Source: Rhexocercosporidium sp. MPI-PUGE-AT-0058
Lineage: Eukaryota; Ascomycota; Leotiomycetes; Helotiales
Direction of reading: 5' to 3'
Assembly: GCA_020746875.1 (NCBI GenBank)
Contig: JAGTJL010000022.1
Span: 682,001 to 746,000, forward strand
Length of the DNA stretch: 64,000 nucleotides
A program made the position numbers and the translations under genes. Below are positions 47,401-57,831 of this stretch, piece after piece. Position 1 is the first letter of the stretch; each line of letters starts with the position of its first letter. Below the pieces are notes generated by a model that saw only the letters and a list, made by a program, of their open reading frames with translations, was not told the DNA's origin and made no database searches.

Positions 47401-48315
47401 ACAGTCGGTTGGTCATTGGTATGCCCTTCCATTAAGGAAATTTCCTGATACTCTTACTGATTTTGTCAAACAGAACAAATAAATACCAGGTCTGAGATGC
47501 GGGTCAGTGCCGATACAGTTCTCAGCCGATATCGCGATGAATTAGAGGCCGCTGAAGTTGACCAGCGGAGAATCCTATGCTGGGCCCGACTTGGTCGAGA
47601 GGAGACACAGAAAGCTCATTTCTTGTTGAGCCACAAGAAGCTACAAACCTTCATGCAAACACGATCTTCGTCAATGCTTCTCGCCCTAGGTGCAGCCCGC
47701 ACTCGACCCGGTGTATACTCATCCGCTGTCTCATTAGTTACGGCCAAGATCGTTCAAGCCCTCCGTCAAGTCTCAGAACAACAGTCCTCAGCTTACACCA
47801 TTGCTTATTTCTGCGGCTTTCACGGTCGGTTGAAAGACAAATCTTCGGACGGCAAGAGCATGATCATTGCGCTCATTCTTCAACTCCTGGCACAACACCG
47901 CGACTTTGATCCCTCGGACTTGAAGGCCTGCCGAACAACGTTCCGCAAAGGCACTGCGAATGATCTCTGTGACTTATTTGAGCGTCTCGTGGACAGCCTC
48001 CCTACGAAGACGCGCCTCTTTTGTGTGATCGACTCCCTCGACTCTTTCATGACTTCACCGCTGTGGAGAGAATACGCACTAGGCATCGTCGAGCGCTTGG
48101 TTGATGTCAACTCACGTTGCATGATGAAAATCCTTTTCACAACTTCGACCCATAGTCTAGGCTTTGGGCATCTTTTCGAGAAGAGAGATATTCTGAATCT
48201 TGGGTACGCCCACCAATGGTCTAGGGACGGCAACACACTTGGAAATCATCGGTTAAGCGTAACACTCGTGGGAACAAGGCTTTCGGCATTGAAAGGTAGC
48301 GAGATAAATTATTAG
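44455..48315 (+). CDS. C2H2 zinc-finger plus STAND-NTPase-like protein, 1231 aa
   Basis: Exons are 44455-45662, 45716-47133, 47191-47418 and 47474-48315 (3696 nt) with three 53-57 bp GT-AG introns. The N-terminal half has the plan of fungal AcuF-like C2H2 proteins: a helical region with RRHRICHATRH (about 260-275), then Cys/His fingers at about 380-560, including FNCPYCS, a CVFEDCD finger with HLRKTH, and CDHC with H/H partners. Residues 560-950 are helical and unrecognised. The C-terminal 280 residues resemble the NTPase part of fungal STAND proteins: LLALGAARTRPGVYSSAV where a P-loop is expected, and a Walker B-like LFCVIDSLD at about 1133-1141. The GK(S/T) of Walker A is absent there. No repeat domain follows. 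It probably acts as a signalling or regulatory protein; ligand and partner are unknown. Confidence 0.82.
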
Positions 48316-49812
48316 CAGCCTGTCAGGGTTATATCTTTCTCTGATCCAGAGGATTAGGTTGAGATCCGGAACTGGTTGTTACATATCCATCGATCCAAGA
48401 GCAGCGAGCCACCCAAGGGCGAAAATATCATGGAAAATCCAATGGTCTTGGTAGTGGAGACAGGCTTTGCGTGTCAAAGACAATTCAACTATTTTCAGTC
48501 GATTGCTCTTTGGCGAAGAATAATACACATCCTCAATTGCAAAAAGACAGCGGAGTACAGTTGACTGAAAAGCAATGTGCAAGGCTGGCCAACACTGAAG
48601 AATTGTGAACGCATTGCAATTTTAAAAGAAATTGTCCACTGCATTCTTTGCCCTTCACTAGCTCCAGATACTGGGAAAATCTAGATTTTATTGAGCAACC
48701 TATTACTGAAATTGCAGGGCGAGTTTCAAGCGTCATTACAATGCGATGCAAGATCCTGCATCGGGTTGTAGCACACCCCCCGCCTCGGGTCATAGAACGA
48801 GCTGAGGACGATTAGCGCCTGAGCAAGACCGGCAAGCTTACTACCAAATGCGACGTACAAGAAAGAAAAAATTGATTCACAATACTACAAAAGTATCGAG
48901 CTCCGTTCCCGCCGAACCATCCCTTTCTGAGAACTTCCTGATCAAGAAACGATGCCCTTTCCAGCTCGCAAGAAGCCAGAAATTGACCCAAAATGCCCGC
49001 AGCGAAGAAGCAAAAATAAGGACAGAAACGACTAGATAGTAGGGTGCGCCTTAATGACCCGTTTCCTTCCTTTCTAACTATGAATATCGTGCTCTTTGTC
49101 ATAATCTGACTAATTATGTAAGTATGTTACTCTAGCAAAGGAGAAGAATCTACAGAAGAGAAAAAAGGACCCTGTTATGATTTTATTTGTCGTTATTCAG
49201 ATCTGCGATATATTATCGTAATGAAAGCGTCGAGAAACATGATTAAAGAAACGTACCATACCATTCAATGTCCTCATGAGCCACGCTGTAGTTGATGTTT
49301 GCCCCGCATGCAGCGAAGTTATTATTTTGGGGTCAATACCTTTCAGGGGCTTCGAGCAGGCTGGTCATGTGAACATCAACCGAGTGTCCTCGATTTGGGG
49401 CAGCAACAAAGAGTAATGTATCAGAAAATTAGTTGTTCTGAGGAGATGTAACGGGAGTATAGGAAGAATAGTACTTGATAAATAGTTCCGGGGCTTAGAT
49501 GTACTTGCTCCTTTTTTGCGGTTGAGCTGCGCTTGTTTGGATCGCTTCCTACTCCACCACCTGAGAATCACGAATCAAAGACCATGGAGTACTAGAGCAA
49601 TATTTCATTTCTGTAATCTAGCTACCGCTGCATCCAAAGCTGCATATCATCTGTATCTCACGCAGCATCGGTTTATGTTCGGTTTCTCTAAGGAAACATC
49701 TTCCACCAAAATGCAATCGAGTAAAGCACATAAGCCGCCAGCGTCATGAGCAAAGAAACACGAAAATAAAAGCACTGAGGACGTCATGAAAAATATTTGC
49801 ACAAGCCAACCC
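48316..49812. other. Intergenic, no supported gene
   Basis: About 1.5 kb with frames of up to 96 codons and no recognisable family. Part of it may be the 3' remnant of the neighbouring helicase pseudogene or of the STAND gene. Confidence 0.35.
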
Positions 49813-50501
49813 TTAATTTCTACGGAACAAGAACTGCATATCCTCCGGGGTCAGACTCTCTATCGCGGACTCATCAGCATTGATGGTAGAATTAATTAAC
49901 TTATGTTCGCTTTCTTCTCCTGCAACAAGACTATACGACTCTCGACGGAATCTTCGATACACAAGCGGGTAATAGAGCAAGGACGAGCTTGACCGATACG
50001 ATAGCAACGATCTGCGCTCTGCCATTCCGCTGCGGGGTTCCACCATGGATCGACGATGAAGACCTTCGAGGCTTCAGTAAGGTTAAGCGCTACACTACCT
50101 GCTTTAAAGAAACGAGGAAGCACTCGACACTGATATCGCTCATGAAGTGGTTGATAGAAGCTTGCCGTTGCGCGAGTGTCATGGAATCATTAAGTATGAC
50201 AATGGTGATCCCAGCACGACGAAGACGCTATTCGACAAGTTAGAGCATAGTCGCGAACAGACTGAAAATGATCGATTTGCTAAATATATTCTTGGACCGA
50301 AGTTCGTGAAATTTATAAACGAGAGCCTCGATCTTAGAACTGGAAGTCTAGTTCTCTATCTTGATTGTTTTGATGATCAAGGATTTCTTAATTATCTGCT
50401 CGTCTTGTTCGACGTCAGGCTGCTCGAGGTCGATGGCGAGGGCGATGTAGCATTGAGGGCAGTCGGGGTTTTCTGGCAAGGATTAGCAAGCGAAACAGCT
50501 T
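49813..50501 (-). pseudogene. Rad5/Rad16-type SNF2 helicase, C-terminal remnant
   Basis: Only the last 220 or so codons of a RING-containing SNF2 translocase remain. In order they are: the end of a RING finger (NPDCPQC), helicase motifs (a KIEALV stretch, [36 protein letters not shown]), [15 protein letters not shown] and the C-terminal SLTPEDMQFLF. The frame is broken by at least three internal stops (two TAG where family members have Trp), one shift within the SLKAGS motif and another after the KKAN motif. The TGG-to-TAG and CAA-to-TAA changes are those RIP makes. The N-terminal two-thirds are missing. It lies between the STAND gene and the MACPF gene and is certainly non-functional. Confidence 0.88.
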
Positions 50502-50540
50502 AGAGGGGGATTCAGCAAAACCCGCGTAAAATCGTACAAA

Positions 50541-53475
50541 CTACGCAAACTTGACAGTAAAGACGGCTACTTGATAACCTAGATTCGTAGCCAGAATTTC
50601 CTGAGTATTGGCAATAATGTCATTGCGTCTCCGACCCGCAACATCGCCTTTAGTATGGAGCCAAATTACGTCGCTGTCGGCCATCTCGCCGTCATCGTAA
50701 CGAGTGCTTGTGTCCCATCCACCATTTGTTGGACTGTCATATCCCCACACTCGTATCGTACCGTCCTGCACAGTGCTGTTGACCGTCGCTGGCGAAGCAT
50801 CAGATGGTGGGAAGTTTGGATCTCGGAAGTAACCAATATTGACAGAGTGGCTGAAGAGAATGACTTGATCCCCTTCTTTGATCACTTTGTCCGTTGTGGT
50901 ATCCCATGGAGGACTCACGATGCTTGGGTCAATACGATTGAGCGAATTGAAGAACATTGAAGCCGTTCGGGCCACATCCGGAGTTAGTTTAGTATTCGTG
51001 TCCTCGAGACGACGGAGAGACCACCGAGCAATTTTGGAGCCAGTTGCCCACTCCGGCTTGATTTTGCCCACCTGGTCAACCCATAAGCCAGGGATCTGGT
51101 TGGCTCTTCTTTTGTCTCGCTGATATTTTGTGTCCGCGACAAGGAATAGTGGTCTGTCGTACAAGGGCTATAAAATTGTCAGTAAGTACATTACTTGAGT
51201 AGCAGAGGGTCAATCCGATTTTAAAGGTCTAACATACTGCCTTGAAAGTGGGATCAGTCCCGGTCTCGTTGAAGTTACCATTCAAGACAATGAATTCTGG
51301 CTCTGGATCATCGGCTGTAGCGGCCGTAGTTCGGATCCTCAATGTTCCAGTATCGACTGGATCATATCCCAATCGATTTCCGTTGTACTGCAGCTTAATT
51401 CTGTTGTTCCAGACACCTTTGTCTTCCTTGCGATTATCTTGCTCTTTTTTCTTCTTTGATGCAATTTCCCAAAAAACTCTGGGGATATCTTCATACCCAT
51501 TGAACTTTCCGTAAAGTTCATAGAGAGGGAGAACTTTTTCTTGCTATTCTATGTTAATGCCACGTATCATGATATAGTTTATGAAGATATATTCCAACTC
51601 ACTTCAATTGTTCGCCAGTTGCTGTACAAGCCGACGGTGCCCGCCCATAGTGGTGGACTTCAATTCTTATTTAGTTCCTGGATTTTCAGCAGCGGTTAGG
51701 AAAGCTTACTTTGCACAGAGAAGAGTGTTCCCTCCTCGAGCTGTCCACGCCAACTGCGAAACGTCTTTTGCCGTCTGACTTTTGCTGTTCTCATGCTTTT
51801 GTCGTTCGTAGGATGTTGACACAGAGCCGGAGGTATACTGAGAAGACCAGCTAAGTGCAAGGGCGGTTTTCAGAGAATTCTTGAAATCTTCTTCCTTGGC
51901 TTCGTATGTTGACGACGCAAATTTTGTGCTCAAGAGTTGGCCACCAAGCTGGAATCTTGTCGCAAATACGTGCCCTAAGTAGATTCAATTAGAATACCGA
52001 GATAATCGAGGGTAGACGTGGTACATGTGCTCACCAAATTTCTCGCTGAAGTCCACCAGGGCTGCCTCGGTCTCTGTCCAGTCAATCTCCTCAGGTTTTA
52101 TGTCCAAAAGAGGTTTTACGTCCCTCTTGTAGATCGAAATGATGCGATCCAGATAGGAGGTAGCTTGGGGCGAAAGCGCAAGGTTCGTTGGATCCATGGT
52201 AACGCGCGCACGAGGGAACTGGACGAGGTTAAATTCGATTCTTGGTACAATGGAAAACTTACATTGTAGGTTGCAAAGTATTCCTTCTCCGCCTGGATAT
52301 CTGTTGAAGCAGTTCCAGATGCATCATCCTTACGTAGGCCACTGGAAACGCCTGCCGAGACGCCGAAGGCTCCTCCAGATGCTGATGCTTGGACGGCAAG
52401 GCTGGAGAACCCGTTTTCTGCCAATGACTTCTGCAACTCTGTTGTTGTCTCGTGTATTGAGATGGATGAGCCGTCAGCAACCTCAAACTCGGGCATCACC
52501 TCAACTTTGGGGACCTCAACGATCGGAACCTCAACCTTTGGTTCAGGGCCAGTAGGCGGCATGAGTGGCTGCTCGGGGGTAATGGGTTGGAAGAGGCTTG
52601 AGGGGACCATTACGAATGCTGGAAATATATCAGAAAAGATCAATGCGATCTCACGTTGTGAGTTCGAGGTTTCAGACTACGTACCAGGAAGTCTCGCTTT
52701 GACCACATCCCTTCCGTCTTCACTGATGGTGAATCCGTACAAGCATTTGTTGACTTGAAAAATCTCCTTCCAATGTTCTGCGGTGAGTTTGACAGCATGG
52801 CTGGCCAGAATGCAGTGAGCATAATCTTTCAAACAAGCACCAAAGGGAGAACTGACTCTGACTTGACCTCGCTGGGATTCCATGCCCCAACGTCCAAGTA
52901 TTTGGGCCCAAAGTTCGTGGGCCGGCCAGGAGCAACAACTTCCTTTCCTGTTCGGTCCTTCAGTATTACTATATGTTAGCTATTCATCTTGAAACTTTGA
53001 TAGAAGTGTTTTAGTGACGTACCGTGAGATCCAGGGTTAGATCCTTTAGACTTAAGCCGCTAGCCTTGAGTATCGCCTCGGCTTTTTTCACTTCTGGCGA
53101 TGTCAGGGCAGCCAGCTTCCTCGCTTCCTCCTCAGCAAAATTCTTCGGTGCCCAAGGAGGTAGCGCATTAGCTTCTTTGGCTGCTTCTTTGGCTACTGCT
53201 TCGGCCTTTGCTTTCTCTTTTTCGGCTTTTGCTTCGACTGCTGCTTTTGCTGCTTCGTCATCTTTTCTCACTTGTGATAGTAGTGGTAGAATTTTCAAAT
53301 ATTTATCTACCTCGTCGACTTTGCCGCCAAACCTATCTTTTAGTTTTTCGAAGTTATTGTAGTCAATCTCACTGGGGGGTTTCGCAGGCGCCACAGGAGA
53401 CTCTGTTCTGGCATCGGGCTCCGCCGGTGGTGTTGGCGGGGCTGGTTCTGCGGGTATGGTGGCATCATCTGACAT
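50541..53475 (-). CDS. MACPF-like pore-forming family protein, with one apparent frameshift
   Basis: The minus-strand gene spans eight exons: 53475-53023, 52957-52685, 52618-52263, 52218-52035, 51974-51710, 51657-51603, 51543-51238 and 51167-50541, all with GT-AG introns of 44-70 bp. The start codon has a CAAA context. The protein has a Pro/acidic N terminus, an Ala/Lys/Glu coiled-coil-like stretch and a central region with the layout of fungal MACPF-like proteins. A C-terminal domain of about 200 residues is not recognised. MACPF proteins oligomerise and insert beta-hairpins into membranes; fungal members are poorly studied. No signal peptide is seen. The exon total is not a multiple of three, and within exon 2 the coding frame changes at about 52860-52900, so the copy is frameshifted or misassembled there. 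The rest looks intact. Confidence 0.8.
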
Positions 53476-54822
53476 TTTGCCTTGAGTTGGAAAGCAAGAT
53501 GTTTCAATGTGCTGGCCGTTGTGAGTGAGGGTCAAAAATATTAGTGATTGTACGGTCTTCGATGGTATTGTGGAGTCGCAACCTGTCACTTTCCGTTCTT
53601 GTTGGCACCGAAGCTGGGAAATGCCAGAATTTATGCCCGTTCTCTGAACAAGGTATGATACAACTTCGTTTTTGCGTCTTGAAGAGGTTGCATATGCGTG
53701 TTCGCTGGGGATACTTCAAATTTGCACCCATTGGTGCCAAGTATTGCGGTACAGATAAGGCTGAGACATTCATGTCCTGTGGCTGGCTTGTTTGACGAGC
53801 TGTCACCATAACTGGACGAAGCGGAAGCTCCAGCTCCAGCTCCACAACCCGCAAGAGAGTCGAAAGATATGCTGAAATATATGCCCCTACCCCGGATAGC
53901 CCAACTATCCGAACTTGGAGAGAGGAGAAGGTTTAGCTTCGGCCTCGGACGTTTGCGGTGAGCTTCTCGTGCTCCATTTGGCCTTTTTGCACCAATCCGA
54001 GCCTTCGTCGGGAAGTAGCGAAACCCCAAATAAGATTTAAATCAGCGTGGCTTGCATGACCTTCTGCAGTGAATGGTAACAAAACTTATAACTCTCGGAA
54101 CGGGACAAACCAACTCGAATTTGAGACAGCATGGTGGCGCTCTATTGGAAAGTTGCATCCCGAGCTTTCTTAGGAAGGAATTGATTAGCGGGATTTCCGA
54201 TGCTTCAGCTCTCCCTTCTACCAGCCAGCTTGAAATCTACCGTATCCTGTGTATCTCAGGATAAATTTGACTTTTCCACGTTCTAGGTTGTTACGCCGCC
54301 AGTGCTCTCTCCTGATACCTCTGCATGGTCTAACCTATGGCAGAGAGCGTCACATGTCACTATCTCGTCTATCAAGTCTCAAACATGCGTCAAGTTTTGA
54401 GCTAGATATCTGCACAGCAAATGGAAGCGGTTGCTGGTTGGCGGAGGATTGAATCAATAGGGTTATTCGTCAAGGATTACCCCTCACAGGCCGGTGTGAT
54501 GGGAATCGTCGCGGTGCCCGTGCTAGTCAGCCACCTTTGCATGTGAGCGTCTCTCTTCAGTCGATTTTCTGACAGAGACTCCGGGCTTCCGTGTCAGTTT
54601 TACCTAGCCGCAGTGCTTTCATCCCCAAAAGGTGCGTATATCAGGAACGAAAGGTACCGAGTCTCAAGAATCTCAACCGTCGATCTACTCGCACCACCAA
54701 TCTGGCTCAGTCGTCTGCAGATTCCATCCGTGAGTCTTTCCTTGGCAAAAATGTCAGCAAATGAGCTTCAAAGCAGAGGCTTACCATGTTATAGGAAACA
54801 CTTCCTTCAAGCTCTTTTTAAA
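53476..54822. other. Divergent intergenic region
   Basis: 1.35 kb between the MACPF-like gene (minus) and the small secreted protein gene (plus). Minus frames at 53504-54029 overlap each other in different phases and are not convincing. Regulatory content is unknown. Confidence 0.35.
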
Positions 54823-55341
54823 ATGCGCTTTTCTGTATCTCTGGTGAATTACCTTCCATTTTCTCTCTTCAGTATAAGGAACTATGACGAAGTGAAAAGC
54901 AGCTGTTAACTTGGCACTATCTACCAGGCAGTTGTATCCTTGGTTGCAGCAGTATCTCAAGCCGCTCGAGGTCCCTCGCCAGCTTCCCAAAAGCGAGTAA
55001 AAGCACCAACTTCTCCGGCTCAAGAGCCCATATTTGCCAAAGACGATAAGCAGTTTTGCGAGGACCAAGACGTACTTGGTCCGGCTTTGTATTGCGAGCA
55101 AGTTGGCAATCCAAACGATGACTGCGTGCCGAAGTGCGAGTGCCAAGACGGTCTCTGGCTGGTAAGGACTCCACTGTTCTGCTGTGTTGCTTTGATTCCG
55201 ATCTCGTTGTGGATATATTGTACCTTTCTCTAATTCCCTCCGGAAATCCTCGAATGATGGAAATGGCTGATTGACTTGGCGCTCGTCTAGTACTGCGATT
55301 TCCCAGAAGTTTCTTGTTGCTCTAAATGCTGGTGCGACTAG
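54823..55341 (+). CDS. Small secreted protein with ten cysteines
   Basis: Three exons, 54823-54843, 54928-55161 and 55291-55341, joined by GT-AG introns of 84 and 129 bp, give a 101-aa protein (306 nt). The first intron splits the signal peptide, which reads MRFSVSLAVVSLVAAVSQAA. The mature part has a basic, Pro/Ser-rich start and then ten cysteines, an even number, including CECQDG and a C-terminal CCSKCWC before TAG. No known domain was recognised. Size, secretion signal and cysteine content fit an effector or antimicrobial-type protein, which is inference. It is divergent from the MACPF-like gene. The second intron is long for this region, so the last exon is somewhat less certain, though phase and cysteine pattern support it. 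Confidence 0.7.
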
Positions 55342-56570
55342 CCACTATCATAGTCAGCCGGGCTCCCTTCACGAAAGAGAGGGGGTCCTTCTTTGGAGCA
55401 TGTTAATCAATCCCTATATACCGTGCGACTTAGGGAATGGAGGCCGAGGGTGTGCTTAGAAATAGGACCAATGGAATATTATGCTCTTTCCTCCTGATAT
55501 TAAGATAGAACATAATTATTTTGAAATCCTCCGCAACGTACCTCATTTCCCCAACTTTCCTTACCATCCAGCAAGCGCGGTCCATATGTATTTTTGTTTC
55601 CACTATTGCCTTCGACAAACCTTTTGGCACAAAGAGACTTAAGAGTGTAAATTTCACCTGTCGGAAACCCTCGGACCAGATCCGTCTCCACAGGACTTTA
55701 TAAGAAGTAGATTACGGGGCTCATATATAACATGGAAGATAACTAGCAGCACTAGGTCAAAGAAAAGGATTTTAGGGGTCGTGCTCTCTAGCGAATAACC
55801 CGCAGCTCCTGAAAATAGAGAAATAACTTTAATACCTTAACGAACAAAAGAGCGAAAAAAGTTTCGAATAAAATGTGACGTAGTTAACACAAATCGGAGA
55901 AATCAAGTAGCCGCATATAGGTACCTATGAGACGCCCCAGGCGGAACAAGCCATGAGAAAAGTCAATGCACTCCACGGTTTAATACGGGGACTAGGTGTT
56001 GCTTATATATCATTAGGTTCCTCTTGTTCATAAATATTACAACAGCGAGAGGCCCTGCTAGTGTTCTCGTTGAATCATTTGAATCATATTGCCTCAGCAA
56101 CGCAGAGCCTTGTTTGAATTCTAGCTTTCTAATTCTCACTCTCCAAGACGTGTGCAGAGCCTCGCGACGCCAGAAACTTTCCGCCAGCAAGAGAAAAAAA
56201 TGCCAAGGTTATTTGAAAATGAAATGTTGTGCTCATGCCAGCAAGCGAACAAACACTTTAGTCACCGTATCCCATTCCAAGCTTTTGTATTTATAGACCT
56301 GTTGTGAATCCATTGGCGATATTGTATTCCATGTCTCAGATCCGAGATATAACATTCTGATGGGTCTTCCGTCTCGAACGGAAGGCTGTTCGCTGTGCTT
56401 TTCTTCTCAATTTATTTCTGGTTCAAGATGAAAAACTCTATCCGATTTCCTCTTTATCTGCCTCATACTCCTGTGTGGTAGAATCCAGGCCCAAGATAAA
56501 AATACCCGGCTGCCATGGTAACAATCTTGGCAATTGCTTTAACGAAGCACTGCGATTGCCATGCTTTAAG
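55342..56570. other. Intergenic, no supported gene
   Basis: No gene or clear repeat. Frames of up to 90 codons (55963-56296) look like chance. 55680-55920 becomes more AT-rich. Confidence 0.35.
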
Positions 56571-56928
56571 TGTAATAGTCCGTGCCCTTAGCGCTAATTG
56601 CGTAATCAACTGCCCTTATAAAGATAGTAAAAGAAGGCCACAGCTAAATGGCCATGCGGAAATTGCTAAATGGCCACGCTCTAAGAATTTATAGACTCGG
56701 CGAGTGTCATCTATTAACCTTGCCGTGCCATACTAATTTGTACTGCGTGGCAAGGGCCTCTTATGTATATTATGAATTTCATAATTACGTACCTAGTTCC
56801 CGGAACGAAAAATTGAAGCTATTCAGACGACTTAAGGAAACACTTCAACGTATTGCTAGCAACTCTATAGCGCTTCTCCGGCTATTCTATCGTGCTATAG
56901 TCACCTCAGCATGTTAGTGATCATTACA
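56571..56928 (+). mobile_element. LTR-like repeat, copy 1
   Basis: Starts TGTAATAGTC and ends ATCATTACA, so the ends are short inverted repeats of the TG...CA type. A shorter copy with the same two ends is at 57644-57831. There is no clear target-site duplication. Internal sequence is of normal GC. Confidence 0.55.
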
Positions 56929-57162
56929 TGTGCTCAAATTTAACAGTCTCGCAAGTCTGTCTTGTACACCTAACCACAGTCTCTCGAATTCGTCACTGCC
57001 CGGTTTCGACACGCAAGTAAGGCAGTACAGATGTAGGTACATCAGGACGCGAAAGGTAGTTTCCATTGGCCACATATCATTATCACGGCAGGCTGAAAGC
57101 ACGTCCCTCATGATCAATCTTCACTTGTCGGCTGTGATCAGAACTTCGATATCAGAATCTTA

Positions 57163-57536
57163 CTTCGTGTCTTCAAGGTTTCCACCCTCTGCTTCTAGAG
57201 CTGCAACAGCGTATTGACTTTGGACTGTCTGGAATTTTGCTACCCCATAAAGTCGTTGTCTAGCCTCCAACACTTGCTTGTGCATTTCGAGCGCTTCAGT
57301 CAGTTGGCCACATTGTGCTAGGATGCAAGTTTGCTTTCAGGACACTCCCCCTTCCAAGTCACACGAGGCGGCATAAGATACTGAAGCACGCAGCAAGTGG
57401 TGTGGGCCCTGGTGAACTCATCTGGTGGTGTTTTGTTGTTGATATCATTCCGAAGTTTCAGAGCGAGATTACAATGCTCTTTGGAAGCCGCAAGTCCACT
57501 GATGCCCAAGCGGCGGTAAAGATGACCATGTAGCAC
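57163..57536 (-). pseudogene. TPR-repeat fragment
   Basis: On the minus strand 57324-57163 reads as a kinesin-light-chain/TPR_10-type repeat (CGQLTEALEMHKQVLEARQR, then LYG and a second-helix pattern). Sequence upstream, to 57536, is coding-like in another frame. Such repeats form the sensor ends of many fungal NLR/STAND proteins. No start, no NTPase domain and no continuous frame remain. It lies between the two LTR-like copies, so it may be a fragment displaced by retroelement activity. Confidence 0.45.
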
Positions 57537-57643
57537 AAGGATGTAGGTCTCTGGCTCCTACCGCCGATTCTGATTCATACGTTCATGTGAGTTCAGCGCC
57601 TCTAATGATATCACCAGCAAATCGATTCCAAGTTGTGGCGGAG

Positions 57644-57831
57644 TGTAATGGTCTGTGCTCTTAGCGCTGATTGCGTAATCACTGCTTTTATAAGGACAGT
57701 GAGGGGGAAGAGGTAATCTTCCTTCCTTAGCAATTAGCTTTTATATAAATTAAAATATTATTAGCGAGTCTACAGCGCTTCTTTAATTATTCTATTATAC
57801 TATAGTCAGCTCAGCGTGTTAGTGATTATTA
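57644..57831 (+). mobile_element. LTR-like repeat, copy 2 (shorter)
   Basis: Shares the start (TGTAATGGTC, CTTAGCGCTGATTGCGTAAT) and end (ATAGTCAGCTCAGCGTGTTAGTGATTAT) with copy 1 at 56571-56928 but lacks its middle. The final ATTACA has become ATTATA. It is followed by the AT-rich retroelement block. Confidence 0.5.

Noticed and set aside
50147..50503. 118-codon plus-strand frame
   Set aside because: Antisense shadow of the Rad5/Rad16 helicase remnant, whose motifs are clear on the minus strand.
53024..53528. Plus-strand Ala/Ser/Leu-rich frames
   Set aside because: Antisense to the Ala/Lys/Glu-rich first exon of the MACPF-like gene.
54781..55146. 121-codon minus-strand frame opposite the secreted protein
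   Set aside because: No recognisable features; the plus-strand spliced model explains signal peptide and cysteines.
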